From Candidatus Cloacimonadota bacterium (lineage in GTDB: Bacteria; Cloacimonadota; Cloacimonadia; Cloacimonadales; Cloacimonadaceae), in the NCBI GenBank assembly GCA_029561955.1, contig JAKQWO010000022.1, forward strand, positions 1 through 37,533: a stretch of DNA of 37,533 nt, read 5' to 3'. The notes under the pieces were generated by a model, which had not been told where the DNA came from, ran no database searches, and saw nothing but the letters and a program-made list of their open reading frames with translations. Below, piece after piece: positions 14,975-25,200 of this stretch. Numbering within the stretch: the first letter of the stretch is position 1; the number at the start of each line of letters is the position of its first letter. Made by a program: the position numbers and the translations under genes.

Positions 14975-15820
14975 ATGCAAGCACTTTCCAAAAGAGTCTT
15001 AGCCGCTCATGACCTCTCCGGCATCGGCCACACCTCGCTTGTCGCCGCCATCGCCATCTTCTATCGTCTGGGCATCAGAGTCGCCGCTCTGCCCACCGCC
15101 CTGCTTTCTGCCAATACAGACCATCCCAACTATACTTTTTTGCCCTTTGATGAGGGAATGACCACCTTCATCGATCACTGGCAGGAGTTAAAGACCAATT
15201 TCGACGCTATTTACAGCGGCTTTTTAGGCGGGCCGGATCAGGTGGACATCCTCAACTATGCCATTGATAATCTCGCCAATAAGGACACCTTCGTCTTGGT
15301 CGATCCCGTCTTGGGCGACCAGCAGATACTCTATCCCTGCTACGATATAGACATGGTGACCGCCATGCGTCGCTTGGTGAAAAAGGCAGACCTCATCACA
15401 CCCAACATCAGCGAAGTGGCCTTCCTTTTGGGTGAAGAATCCCTCGATGATGCCAGGCTTGATTGGGAAGCTATCGCCAAGTGGCTCTGTGAGTTAGGGC
15501 CTCGCCAGGTAGCGATCAGCAGCATCCCCTCTGTGGATACAACCCAGCGTCTTTGCGGTGTATATGATGCAGATTCAGGCCGCTGGCAGACCATCGCCTA
15601 CGGCATCAAGGAAGGCAAGCATCCCGGCTCCGGAGATATGTTTGCCTCTTTCCTCCTGGCCGGCATCCTCAATGGCTACGACCTCTTTGCCTCCAGCCAT
15701 GCTGCGGTGAGGATCATCGACACTGCTCTGGATTTTGACACTCATCCAGATTACTCTTGGAGAGAAGGGCTGCAGTTGGAGCGGCTTTTACAGCTTGATC
15801 TCCATAGCTTTTACCGCTGA
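14975..15820 (+). CDS. pyridoxal/pyridoxamine kinase-like protein
   Basis: A 281-residue ribokinase-fold kinase. AAHDLSGIGHTSL at the N-terminus and LPTALLSANTDHPN match the substrate-binding part of the pyridoxine/pyridoxal/pyridoxamine kinase group; DPVLGD and TPNISEVAFLLGE are typical of the ATP/substrate cleft, and KHPGSGDMFASF carries the anion hole and catalytic Asp221. It would phosphorylate a B6 vitamer to supply PLP. A hydroxymethylpyrimidine kinase is a less likely alternative. GGAA lies ahead of the ATG; the next gene starts 10 bases after its stop. Confidence 0.82.
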   Translation: MQALSKRVLAAHDLSGIGHTSLVAAIAIFYRLGIRVAALPTALLSANTDHPNYTFLPFDEGMTTFIDHWQELKTNFDAIYSGFLGGPDQVDILNYAIDNLANKDTFVLVDPVLGDQQILYPCYDIDMVTAMRRLVKKADLITPNISEVAFLLGEESLDDARLDWEAIAKWLCELGPRQVAISSIPSVDTTQRLCGVYDADSGRWQTIAYGIKEGKHPGSGDMFASFLLAGILNGYDLFASSHAAVRIIDTALDFDTHPDYSWREGLQLERLLQLDLHSFYR

Positions 15821-15830
15821 TTCTATCCCC

Positions 15831-16295
15831 ATGAAACACACAAGACTCATCCTCATTCCGCTGCTTTGCCTGATCTGGCTAATCCCCAATCTCTGCTCTG
15901 CCAAACCGCTTTCCCAACCCACCAAAGCCTTGCTGCTCAGCGCTGTATTTCCCGGTGGAGGTCAGCTTTATAACCATGCTTGGATCAAGGCTGGAGTCGT
16001 GATGGGTGTGCACGGTTATCTGATTACCTCGGCTGTTCAGCACGATGCCAAGCTGAAGGATTATCGCACCAAGGCATTAAACAGCACAGACCCTTTGGAA
16101 GCGAGCCGTTACAAGCAACTGGAGCAGAGATATACCGATAGATTCAACAACGACGTCTGGTGGATAGGCATCACAGCGGCTCTGAGCATGATCGATGCCT
16201 TTGTGGACGCCCATTTGAAGGATTTTGACGCCAATAAACAAGACCTCAGGCTCCGCTTTTCCGGCTCCAGCCTGAGCTTGGAATACAACTTCTAA
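15831..16295 (+). CDS. DUF5683-like small membrane/periplasmic protein
   Basis: A 154-residue protein starting at MKHTRLILIPLLCLIWLIPN, a signal peptide or membrane anchor. I chose ATG 15831 because the upstream ATG at 15735 lies within the kinase gene and adds 32 residues before the hydrophobic segment. PTKALLLSAVFPGGGQLYNHAWIKA matches the conserved PGxGQxYN core of DUF5683, whose function is unknown. A second hydrophobic segment is WWIGITAALSMIDAFVDAHL. The protein ends with LSLEYNF, similar to an outer-membrane strand ending. Confidence 0.72.
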   Translation: MKHTRLILIPLLCLIWLIPNLCSAKPLSQPTKALLLSAVFPGGGQLYNHAWIKAGVVMGVHGYLITSAVQHDAKLKDYRTKALNSTDPLEASRYKQLEQRYTDRFNNDVWWIGITAALSMIDAFVDAHLKDFDANKQDLRLRFSGSSLSLEYNF

Positions 16296-16311
16296 TGAGG
16301 ATAAAAGCAAC

Positions 16312-17100
16312 GTGAACAGACTATTCTTACCGCTTTTCCTGTTGCTTCTGGCATCACTGCTTCCCAGCAAGACCACCACGCTCACGGTGGCAGATTTTGA
16401 AGCGGCCATCCTCAAACAAACCAATCTGCAGAGGGCTAAATACCAACTTCCCGCACTTCTGCCAAATGCTGAGCTCAGCGATTTGGCCCGACGCCACGCC
16501 CGCAATATGGCACGCCAAAAGTTCTTTGCCCACCAGGATAAAGAAGGTATGCAGGTAAGTGACAGGCAACGGAAATACTACCCCCAGCTCATGGTGCAGT
16601 GCATCGGCGAAAACCTAGCCTACAATCAACACAGCAGACGTGTCTTCAGCCCCACCGAAATCGTGCAGGGCTGGATGGATTCACCCGATCACAGGGAAAA
16701 CATCCTCTCACCCGATTACAGCCATCTGGGAGTGGGCGTAGTCTTGATTGCAGACGAGCTTTACAGCGTGCAAAACTTCGCCTACCCTGTGGTCAAAATG
16801 CTCTCCCAGCCTCTCAAAAGATACTCACGCAACAAAAGCTATCTCTTTCAATTTCAATATCTGGCCGTGCAGCCCAAACACGATTTTGCCGCCTATCTGA
16901 TCCTGCCCAAAAAGGACACTCGGGTAATGCTGACTTCCAATACCTACGCCTTGGGTGTCAAGCCTCTGCAAATCGAGTGGATTGGCGGCAACACCTTCAA
17001 GCTGAAGCTACCCTTTGAATATGGAAAAGGCCAATACCGCTTGGCTTTCGGTTGGGGCGGCGCCTACAGCGAATCTGATTTTACCTTCAAAGTAAGATAA
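16312..17100 (+). CDS. secreted CAP (SCP/PR-1)-domain protein
   Basis: A 262-residue protein starting with GTG (AGG about 11 bases upstream) and a signal peptide (residues 1 to about 20). The CAP domain covers about residues 25-160 and shows the four key positions: HARNMARQKFFAHQD, CIGENLAYN and SPDHRENIL, then HLGVGVV. The last ~100 residues form an extra beta-rich segment with no match I recognise. CAP proteins are extracellular and have varied roles; no activity can be assigned. It follows the DUF5683-like gene by 16 bases and ends convergent to xth. Confidence 0.88.
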   Translation: MNRLFLPLFLLLLASLLPSKTTTLTVADFEAAILKQTNLQRAKYQLPALLPNAELSDLARRHARNMARQKFFAHQDKEGMQVSDRQRKYYPQLMVQCIGENLAYNQHSRRVFSPTEIVQGWMDSPDHRENILSPDYSHLGVGVVLIADELYSVQNFAYPVVKMLSQPLKRYSRNKSYLFQFQYLAVQPKHDFAAYLILPKKDTRVMLTSNTYALGVKPLQIEWIGGNTFKLKLPFEYGKGQYRLAFGWGGAYSESDFTFKVR

Positions 17101-17126
17101 CCTTTCCCAAGCCGCATAATCCAGCT

Positions 17127-17897
17127 TTAGATGCTGATCGTCAGCGTCACCGGACAGTGGTCTGATCCCATCACGTCATCCCGGATGTCTGCGTCTTTCA
17201 CCCAAGCCAGATGTTCTTGATCCACAAAGAAATAGTCTATCCTCCAGCCCACGTTTCTCACCCTTGCTCCAGCTCTGTAGCTCCACCATGAATAGCGATG
17301 CGGCTCAGGGTGAAAATGGCGGAATGTATCTACCCAACCGTGCTTTACGATTTTATCCAGCCACTCTCTTTCAATGGGCAAAAAGCCTGAAGTCTTCTCG
17401 TTTTCCTTGGGACGTGCGAGGTCAATGGGATGATGAGCGGTGTTGTAATCTCCTGCCACGATAACCAGCTTGCCCGTCTTGCGTTTCTGTTGCATCACCT
17501 CAAAGAACCGCTCATAAAAGCGCAGCTTATAGTCCAGCCTTGTCTCATTTTGCTGCCCGTTGGGGAAGTAGATATTGAAGAGGATAAACTTCTCATATTC
17601 GTTCATCACTATCCGCCCCTCGGTGTCAAACTCTTCCACGCCAATGGCATACTCCGTCTTCAGCGGCTCAAATGCAGCCATGGTCAAGGTGCCGGAATAG
17701 CCTTTGCGCTCGGCATGAGACCAATACCTCTGATACCCCGTCAAAGCGTCCAGTTCCTTGGGGATCTGATGCTCTTGCAGCTTAGTCTCCTGCAGGCAGA
17801 GAAAGTCTGGCTTTTCCGCCTGTATCGTCTTGATAAAATCCTTTTGCAAAACAGCTCTGAGGCCGTTTACGTTCCAGCTCCAAAAAGTGATGTCCAT
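17127..17897 (-). CDS. xth: exodeoxyribonuclease III
   Basis: A 256-residue enzyme of the exonuclease III/AP endonuclease family. Motifs: FWSWNVNGLRA, LCLQETKLQ with the metal-binding glutamate, AGDYNTAHHPIDLARP, RIDYFFVD and the C-terminal GSDHCPVTLTI with catalytic Asp-His. It repairs abasic sites and degrades one strand of duplex DNA. I chose ATG 17897 (MDITFWSWNVNG), with GGAG about 6 bases upstream, over an ATG at 18014 that adds 39 unrelated residues. It is convergent with the CAP gene. Confidence 0.94.
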   Translation of the reverse strand: MDITFWSWNVNGLRAVLQKDFIKTIQAEKPDFLCLQETKLQEHQIPKELDALTGYQRYWSHAERKGYSGTLTMAAFEPLKTEYAIGVEEFDTEGRIVMNEYEKFILFNIYFPNGQQNETRLDYKLRFYERFFEVMQQKRKTGKLVIVAGDYNTAHHPIDLARPKENEKTSGFLPIEREWLDKIVKHGWVDTFRHFHPEPHRYSWWSYRAGARVRNVGWRIDYFFVDQEHLAWVKDADIRDDVMGSDHCPVTLTISI

Positions 17898-18077
17898 GAG
17901 GGCTCCATTGTTTGTTTTGATCCAGAATTTTGCTTGGAGGCTAAATGTCAAGCTCGAAGTCATAAAAACAGGTAGATTACCACGGTAAGCGACCCACCCG
18001 AAGGTAAAACCCAAAGCCTCGCTCTGGAGAGCTCAGCTCTAACGGCTCCTTAAGTCTGCTCACTACTACTCAGCAAG

Positions 18078-18746
18078 TTAGCTATCTTTGTTTCTAGATT
18101 TCTTAAACAAGATAAACGAATGCAGCGAGGGATAGAGCAGGCAGCCAAAGGCTAGCACGGTAGTGATAGTCTGAAGCAAGCTGGAACCTGTCAAAAAGAG
18201 CCCTTTAATGATCAAGATCAGTCCACCGATCACAAACAGCCAACCGCCCAAACGGTGAGTCTTTTCCCAGATCAGCTCATTGGCGATGGTCCAGGGTGTG
18301 CGGATGCCTATCATGGTGTTCTTGGGCACTTTCGGCAGTATATTGCCCAAAAATACGAAGAGGAAGCCGATGAGCACCAGGATCAGCTTTATGCCCGGCA
18401 CCTCACCCCATTTGGCCACATACAGAGAGTAGAGGCTGAGGGCAGCAAAACAGCTCAAAAGCGTGGTAGTGAGCGGCGGCAAGATATTCTCAAACCGCTC
18501 GGCGTTGCGTTTGTACCAGGGGGAATACCAGTGAAACATAAAGAGCAGCAAAAACATGAACACATTTATTCCTAGACCCCAAACGAGGCCTGCCGTGCGC
18601 CCCGTCCAGCCATCGATCTGGCTCTGGTAGTTCCAGTGGATTGGAACTTGCGCATCTGCGGGCAACTGGGTAGCGAACCAGAGCACTGCAGCCAGGTGCA
18701 AAACCAACACCAACAGTGCCCATTTGTACTTCTTGATTCTAGACAT
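18078..18746 (-). CDS. sdpI: SdpI-family membrane protein
   Basis: A 222-residue membrane protein with about six transmembrane helices. The N-terminal half matches DUF1648 (PIHWNYQSQIDGW); the second half has the SdpI signature GNILPKVPKNTMIGIRTPWT...WEKTHRLGGW. In Bacillus SdpI is an immunity protein against the SdpC toxin and a signal partner of the repressor SdpR. AAAGGAG lies 7 bases before ATG 18746; a second ATG directly upstream at 18749 has only 4 bases. It overlaps the sdpR gene. No SdpC-like toxin is seen, which is usual for such orphan pairs. Confidence 0.88.
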   Translation of the reverse strand: MSRIKKYKWALLVLVLHLAAVLWFATQLPADAQVPIHWNYQSQIDGWTGRTAGLVWGLGINVFMFLLLFMFHWYSPWYKRNAERFENILPPLTTTLLSCFAALSLYSLYVAKWGEVPGIKLILVLIGFLFVFLGNILPKVPKNTMIGIRTPWTIANELIWEKTHRLGGWLFVIGGLILIIKGLFLTGSSLLQTITTVLAFGCLLYPSLHSFILFKKSRNKDS

Positions 18747-19020
18747 CATTCTTCTCCTTTCTTTGGATCAGATCCAGCAACCAACTGCCAAAGTCCTCAA
18801 GCACCGTGGTGTTGAGACTGTAAAAGACGAACTGCTTATCTTTGCGGGTGGAAACGAGGTCTGCGTTGCGCAACACCTTTAGATGCTCGCTGATGGCGGG
18901 CAGGCTGATGGTGAAATGGCCGGCGATCTCGTTCACAGACATCGGTCCATGGCGTCTCAGCAGGGAGAGTATTTCCCGGCGGGTGCGGTCTGCTATGGCC
19001 TTGTAGAATGAATCTGACAT
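18739..19020 (-). CDS. sdpR: SdpR/ArsR-family autorepressor
   Basis: A 93-residue winged-helix repressor. FYKAIADRTRREILSLL, NEIAGHFTISLPAISEHLKVL and FYSLNTTVLEDFGSWLLDLI match the SdpR subgroup, in which the repressor blocks its own operon until SdpI sequesters it at the membrane. There are no cysteine or histidine clusters for metal sensing. AAAGGAG stands ahead of the ATG. Its stop lies inside the start of sdpI, so the pair is one operon. Confidence 0.9.
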   Translation of the reverse strand: MSDSFYKAIADRTRREILSLLRRHGPMSVNEIAGHFTISLPAISEHLKVLRNADLVSTRKDKQFVFYSLNTTVLEDFGSWLLDLIQRKEKNDV

Positions 19021-19046
19021 CTTTTCTCCTTTCTTTAGTATTTAGT

Positions 19047-19082
19047 TTAATGCCTAATTAACCAAAGGCCGAAATATGTCAA
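19047..19082 (-). promoter_or_regulatory. candidate sdpR promoter with overlapping operator
   Basis: On the minus strand TTGACA (19082-19077) is followed after 16 bases by TAATTA (19060-19055). A 15-base inverted repeat, TTAAT-N5-ATTAA (19047-19061), overlaps the -10 hexamer. A repressor bound there would block its own transcription, as expected for SdpR. Confidence 0.5.
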
Positions 19083-19661
19083 GTGCTTTCTGAACGCATG
19101 GCTTCCTCGCTGCATTCAACATACTATTTAGCAGGTAGTTAAGAAATTCCTATAAGTGGGGATTACCCTGATTCCATGTCCAATCAACTGTCAGAACAGT
19201 TTAAAAAAAAGGCTCAGCTTCGTTTATGATAGGTCAAATGAGGGCCACCCTACCGGTATTACTAAAACCAAATAATGCAGCAGCACCAGAGTGTCCTTAC
19301 CTACTTCTTCCTTGCTTAGCCGCCCGGTGATTACTCGGTGCCACTCGGGAAAAACCCGAGTATCACCACGGCATCACCCTGCGGGTAAGCAAGGAAGGGG
19401 CAGGTGCCAAATCACCCCAGCAAGGTAGAGGCGGTCGCTGAACCACCCAAGCGCTTATCAGTGACGGAGGCAGAAGCCCATCCTTAGGGCAATGTGCCTC
19501 TCGGATTGTCAGGCTTGATCTAGATGTAAAAAACGAGGGCTGTTAGACCTTCTCATCGAACCGTAAAAACAGCGTTTGGTATTTACATGGATTTCTGCTA
19601 CTTTATTGGTAACAGTGTTTACAACATCGAAGACCAACATTACAAATACAAAGAGGAAACT
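19083..19661. other. intergenic region upstream of first M6 peptidase gene
   Basis: This 579-base stretch contains one 85-bp palindrome (listed separately) and otherwise no convincing gene. AGAGGA lies just before the M6 start. The motif GTGTTTAC-A-ACA near 19613 resembles one near 30849 ahead of the second M6 gene. Confidence 0.4.
19310..19394 (+). repeat. 85-bp dispersed palindromic repeat, copy 2
   Basis: Same length and symmetric structure as the other two copies, with perfect 9-bp ends and a perfect ACTCGGG-AAAAA-CCCGAGT centre. It is in the same orientation as the copy at 30384. The 42-bp companion repeat is missing here, though ATAATGCAGC just upstream is also found upstream of copy 3. 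Confidence 0.85.
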
Positions 19662-21920
19662 ATGCGATACATCTCAAGACTGGCAATCTTAAGTCTGCTT
19701 TTGATTGTCACCAACATAATGGCAGCGCCTCACAGCTTTCTGCCGATTGAGGCGATTCAGCCGGATGGAAGCCGGATCAGCATCTATGCCAGCGGCGATG
19801 AATTTCACAACTGGCTGCACGATGAGAACAACTATACTATAGTCAAGGACGAGAGAGGCGCCTACGTCTATGCCATGCAGGAACGTGGCAGCTTGGTTCC
19901 CTCAGATTTACTGGTGGGAAGAGATAGCCCCGACCTGCGCAACATCACAGCAGGGCTTAACCTCAGCCGGGAAGAGATCAAAGTCAAGTATGATCGCTGG
20001 GCAACCATGCGGGATTACTCCAGTAGCCGCGCTCCGCACACCGGTCAATTGAACAATATCGTGATCTTTATCAAGTTTTCTGATAGTCCGGAGTTTAGCA
20101 CTTCCTTCAGCTACTATCAGCAGATCTTCAACGCCGCGGCAGACAACTCAATGAAGCGCTATTTCCAGGCCGCATCCTACAATCAGTTGAGCGTAGATTC
20201 CTTCTTCTATCCTGCGCCCAATGGAAATGTGGTATTAAGCTATACAGACACCTATCCGCGCAGCTACTTCCAGCCCCAAAGTGCCTCTAATCCCAATGGC
20301 TATAATGGAGATATTGAAAGGACTCAACGCGAGCAGCAGATGTTGGCAAGAGCTGTGAATGCTGTCAGCTCGCAGATTCCCGCCACCTTGAATATCGATG
20401 GAGACAATGATGGCTCTGTGGATAACGTTTGCTTCATCATCCAAGGTCAACCCGGTGAATGGGCAGACCTGCTCTGGCCGCATATGTGGGCTCTTTATAC
20501 TGTCGATGCCAGGATAAATGCCAAACTGGTGTGGGATTTCAACTTCCAACTGGAAACCTCGCTGAACAACTCCGGTGCCAGCGTGTTGGCGCATGAGATG
20601 TTCCACAGCTTGGGAGCTCCAGACCTGTATAGATACTATAACGATACCATAGAACCTGTAGGAAGATGGGATTTGATGTCTTACAACTTAAATCCACCTC
20701 AACACATGAGTGCCTGGATGAAGTACAATTACGGAGATTGGATAGCCAACGTGCCCACCATCACCACTTCTGGAACCTATACCCTGCACCCAGTGGCCTC
20801 TTCCTCCACAAACAACATCTACCGCATCAATAGCTGGAAGGATGACGAATACTACGTGTTGGAATACAGAAAGTCGGACGGCACCTACGATGGCAACCTT
20901 CAGGGCACAGGACTGCTGGTCTATAGATTGGACACCAGGGAAGAAGGCAACGCTGAAGGCCCTCCGGATGAACTCTATATCTACAGACCGGGTGGAAGCA
21001 ACACCGTGAATGGAAACCTGAATCAGGCACACTTTTCCCAACAAACTGGACACACTGAGATCAGTGAGGCCACGACGCCAAACGGCTTTTTGGGTGATGG
21101 CTCAGCCGGAGGCTTGAACCTCTTTGACGTAGGCACAGCGGGCGAAACCATCACCTTCAAAGTGAAAGTATCGGACATCCAGCTCACCTATCCGCATGGA
21201 GGCGAGGTCTGGAATAGAAGCGAAAATAAAGAGATCACCTGGAAGAGTAAAGTCACCACAGGAAACGTGAAGCTCGAGTATAGCAGCAATGGAGGCCAAA
21301 GCTGGATTCTGATTGCCTCCAACGTGAGCAATAGCGGTAGCTACACCTGGAACAATGTGCCTGCGATGAACAACAGCTCCAATGTGCATATCCGCGTCAC
21401 TCTCATGGGCACAAACCACTGGGATTCAAACTACTATCCTTTCACGGTTATGGGAATTAGCTCAAACCCTCCCCGTAACCTGAGTGCCACACCCGGCTAC
21501 GCCTCTGTAATCCTCAACTGGCAAGCTCCGTTAGCCGACAACCCTACAGGCTACCGCATCTATCGAAATGGCAGTCTGCTAACCACGGTCACAGCACTCA
21601 CTTACACGGACAACGCCGTAGTGAATGAGACCACTTACTCCTACTATGTGATCGCTGTATATAGCGGCGGTGTTTCTGAGCCTTCCAACACGGTTCAAGC
21701 TACTCCTACCAGCACCGTGATTGCCAGCATTATCAAGATTCCTGGCGGTTTCCGCCTCACCTGGAATGCTGTGCCAAATGCCACAGCCTATGGGGTTTGG
21801 CGCGCTACCGATCCCTACGGAACCTATGTAAGGATAGCTAATAACTTCACTGGCACAATCTACAACGATCTGACAGAACTACCCAAGGCTTTCTACCGCA
21901 TCAAGGCGATCAGAAACTAA
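19662..21920 (+). CDS. secreted M6-family metallopeptidase with Fn3-type tail
   Basis: A 752-residue secreted protein. A signal peptide (ending near NIMAAPH) is followed by an M6-type peptidase region with the zinc motif HEMFH at residues 311-315 and an LNIDGDNDGSVDNV calcium-like loop before it. From about residue 505 comes a Kre9/KNH-like beta domain (QLTYPHGGEVW), from about 600 an Fn3 domain, and from about 683 a C-terminal Fn3-like domain ending DLTELPKAFYRIKAIRN. I chose ATG 19662, directly before the hydrophobic segment and with AGAGGA upstream, over ATG 19587. There is no FlgD-like sorting tail. The C-terminal domain is shared with the C25 protein downstream. The peptidase region is closely similar to the second M6 protein. 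Confidence 0.9.
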   Translation: MRYISRLAILSLLLIVTNIMAAPHSFLPIEAIQPDGSRISIYASGDEFHNWLHDENNYTIVKDERGAYVYAMQERGSLVPSDLLVGRDSPDLRNITAGLNLSREEIKVKYDRWATMRDYSSSRAPHTGQLNNIVIFIKFSDSPEFSTSFSYYQQIFNAAADNSMKRYFQAASYNQLSVDSFFYPAPNGNVVLSYTDTYPRSYFQPQSASNPNGYNGDIERTQREQQMLARAVNAVSSQIPATLNIDGDNDGSVDNVCFIIQGQPGEWADLLWPHMWALYTVDARINAKLVWDFNFQLETSLNNSGASVLAHEMFHSLGAPDLYRYYNDTIEPVGRWDLMSYNLNPPQHMSAWMKYNYGDWIANVPTITTSGTYTLHPVASSSTNNIYRINSWKDDEYYVLEYRKSDGTYDGNLQGTGLLVYRLDTREEGNAEGPPDELYIYRPGGSNTVNGNLNQAHFSQQTGHTEISEATTPNGFLGDGSAGGLNLFDVGTAGETITFKVKVSDIQLTYPHGGEVWNRSENKEITWKSKVTTGNVKLEYSSNGGQSWILIASNVSNSGSYTWNNVPAMNNSSNVHIRVTLMGTNHWDSNYYPFTVMGISSNPPRNLSATPGYASVILNWQAPLADNPTGYRIYRNGSLLTTVTALTYTDNAVVNETTYSYYVIAVYSGGVSEPSNTVQATPTSTVIASIIKIPGGFRLTWNAVPNATAYGVWRATDPYGTYVRIANNFTGTIYNDLTELPKAFYRIKAIRN

Positions 21921-21939
21921 GCTAAGAAAAAATGATTAT

Positions 21940-21986
21940 GCCGGTTCTGCTCTCCTTGTCCTTGGCGGTGGGGTAGAGGAACCGGC
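21940..21986 (+). terminator. hairpin after first M6 gene
   Basis: GCCGGTTC (21940-21947) pairs with GAACCGGC (21979-21986); a smaller CTC/GAG pair lies inside. It follows the M6 stop by 19 bases and has only a weak T-rich tail. The rest of the 332-base gap to the C25 gene shows one promoter-like element and no coding frame. Confidence 0.5.
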
Positions 21987-22138
21987 TTCACTTTCCATTG
22001 TCTTGTACAGAAGGGAAGCATGCAGTGGTGCTTATCCAGTCATGAACCACATTTTCACTCGGAGAAGAAAGTGGCTGATTGGAACGGAAGTTGCATCTCC
22101 TTCCCAGTAAACCGTGCGACGGATGCTGGATTTTTCTA

Positions 22139-22149
22139 TTGACAGATAG
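22139..22149 (+). promoter_or_regulatory. conserved TTGACAGATAG element upstream of first C25 gene
   Basis: TTGACAGATAG stands 104 bases before the C25 start codon. The identical 11-mer stands 104 bases before the second C25 start. TTGACA matches a -35 hexamer; no clear -10 hexamer is shared at the right distance, so its role as a promoter is tentative. Confidence 0.4.
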
Positions 22150-22252
22150 GCTCAGATCAGACATTTGACTGCACGTGGGGGGCTCTGTTTACGTGGGCAC
22201 TTCATCATATTAAAAATCAAAACAATTCAATGAATACATCAAGGAGAACCCT

Positions 22253-25200
22253 ATGAACTTCAAGTTCCAGGCCAAGATATTGCTGCTTCTGGCAGTGATA
22301 TTGACAGTGGCTTTGGCTCTGACTGCCCAGACCAGGCAGGTAGAGCTGAACCTTAACCCAAACCAGGCTGCGCTAAGAAACAACAGCGACCTCGGTTTTG
22401 ACGTCAACTACTCAGTTGGCGAGCTTAGAATCATGGAAGTCCAGACCAAGGAGGGCATGTTTGACGAGCTCTCCATTGAAGGCTGGGGCTTCACTAACGA
22501 AGTGGGCGAGCCCAAACTGCCCATGCTGCGCCGCACTATCGCAGTGCCTTTGGGTGCGGAAGTCCGCTTCACCCTCAATTCACAATCAATGCGGGAGCTT
22601 GACAGCAAAGCCAATACGCTGAAAAACCGTGTCATCCCCGCTCAGGAACCCATCTCAAAATCCGCTACCACCATACCCTTTGTGGTGAATGAAGCGCTTT
22701 ATCGCCGCAACGAATTCAATACCCGTGAATGGATAGAAGTATCGGAACTGGGCATCCTGCGCGGTGTGCGTGTCTTTGCTCTCGACTTTTATCCCGTGCG
22801 CTACAACCCCGTCACCAACAGCATCCAAGTCATGGAAAACCTGGATGTCCGTATAGATTTCGTCAATCCCGACCTTGGCGCAACTGCAGATTTGCTTGCC
22901 AAGACTGCCTCTTGGGAGTTTGACCAGCTTTATGCCAGAACCTTCTTCAACTGGGACGCTGACAACCGTACTGTGTTAGTGCGCCAGCCCACCAAGATGG
23001 TCATCCTCTGCCCGGTTGGCTATACAAGCAACATCCAGAGCTACGTGGATTGGAAGACACAGCAGGGCTTTGCCGTAAGTGTGGTTACCGTCGGTAGCGG
23101 CGGCACCGTGGCAAACAACTCCACCGCCATCAAGAACTACATGCAGAACCTGTGGAACTCTGCCACCTCCCAAGACCCTGCTCCTACCTACCTAATCATC
23201 ATCGGTGATGAATCTGGAACCATCGCTGTTGCATCCAACACAGCAGAGGTTTCTGGCATCATTACCGACCTCACCTACGTGCGCCTCAGTGGCAGCGACT
23301 ATATGCCGGAAATGTATCACGGTCGCTTCTCCGTCTCCAGCACCACCGAACTGGCCAACGTCATCGAGAAGACAATAACCTACGAAAAGACCCTGATGCC
23401 AGATCTCAGCTATCTGGGGAAGACAGTGCTCATAGCCGGTGTGGACAGTAACTTCGCACCAACTCATGGCAATGGTGCCATCAACTATGCCACCACTGAG
23501 TATTTCAACGCTGCCCACGGCATCACCTCCAACAATTACCTCTATCCCGCCTCCGGCCAGAGTGCTGCCCAGATCAGGGCCAATGCCAATGAAGGACGAG
23601 GCTACATCGTCTATACTGCTCACGGGAGCCAGACTTCTTGGCACGATCCCAACTTCAGTGTCTCCCACGTAAATGCCATGACCAACTCCGGCAAATACGG
23701 TATTATGGTAGGCAACTGCTGCATCACCAACGAGTTCAACTATTCCAGTCCCTGCTTTGGCGAAGCTGTCATCCGTAAGGCTGACGGTGGCGGCGTGGCC
23801 TACATCGGCGGTATAGACAGCACCTACTGGAATGAAGACTATTACTGGGCTGTGGGTTATAAAACCAACATCAACGGCTCAGCTCCAGCTTATGATGCTA
23901 CCAAGTTAGGTGCTTACGATGCCATGTTCCACACCCACGGTGAAGCCTATTCCAAATGGGCTACGACCACCGGTGAGACCATCTACGCCGGCAACCTGGC
24001 CGTGCAGCAAAGTGGCAGTTCACGCACTAACTACTACTGGGAAATCTATCACATCATGGGTGACCCTTCCTTGATGCCTTATATGGGAGTTCCCACTGCC
24101 AATCCGGCCTCTTATCCCACCCAAATCATGATCGGCCATACCAACTACGTCATCACCGGCGCTGCTCCCTACACCCGCGTCGGCCTCACCATGAATGGAG
24201 TGATCTATGGTGCTGGTATCACTGATGCTTCCGGTAACCTGAACCTCAGCATCGAGCCCTTCACCACAGCCGGAACCGCCAAACTGGTACTCACCGCCCA
24301 GAACCGCATCACCAAGATTGCAGACATCACCGTCACACCCTCCAGTGGCCCTTACATCTCTGTGACTGCAGTCGCTTATGATGACGCAAATAACGATGTG
24401 CCGGAATACAACGAAAGCGGCTACCTGGATGTGACCTTTGAAAACGTGGGCACCCAGGCTGCCTCCAACGTGAGCGCTGTGCTGAGCTGCTCCACTGCCG
24501 GCGTCACCATCACCGATGCCAACCACAGCATCAGCAGTCTGGCGGCAGGTGCTTCCGTGCTTGCAAACGACGCCTTTGCTATTACGATTGCCAACAACAT
24601 CGCCAACGGCACCGTGGCCAACTTTACTATCACCATGACCATGAGTGGTCACGATCCTTGGACGCACAACTTTACATTCACCCTGAATGCGCCGGATTTG
24701 GCCTTCGGTAATATGACCATTTCTGATCCCACCGGCAACAACAACGGACGCCTTGACCCGGGCGAAACTGTGACCGTCACTATGAGACTGCTCAACAACG
24801 GCGGTGCTGCTTCCCTTGCTGGAACCGCTACCCTGAACTGCAGCACAACAGGCATCACGGTCAATAACGGCAGCGCCAACTTCAGCGCCATCTCTGCTGC
24901 CGGTTATGTCGACCTCACATTCTCGATCACCGCCGCAGCCAGTATGGACATCGGTACGGTTGCCACCTTCAACTTTGCTGCTACAGCAGGCAATTACAAT
25001 GCCAACAAGACCGAAAATACCTCTGTAGGCATCATCATCGAGGATTTTAACACAGGAGATTTCAACTCCTATCCTTGGATCATGGGCGGAACATTGCCTT
25101 GGACCATAGACAACAGCACCTATTACAGTGCTGCCTATAGTGCCAAGAGCGGTGCCATCTCTCACAGTCAGACCAGCAGCATGGAAACAACCAGGATCCT

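Noticed and set aside
19083-19661. tRNA or other known RNA gene in the intergenic regions
   Set aside because: I looked for cloverleaf features (GTTC-A loop with matching acceptor arms) here and in the other long gaps and found none.
24020-25165. 381-codon open frame on the minus strand inside the C25 gene
   Set aside because: It is antisense to a clear domain-rich protein, is glycine/valine/histidine-rich without motifs, and arises from the codon bias of the repetitive Ig-type sequence. The same holds for 26252-27415.
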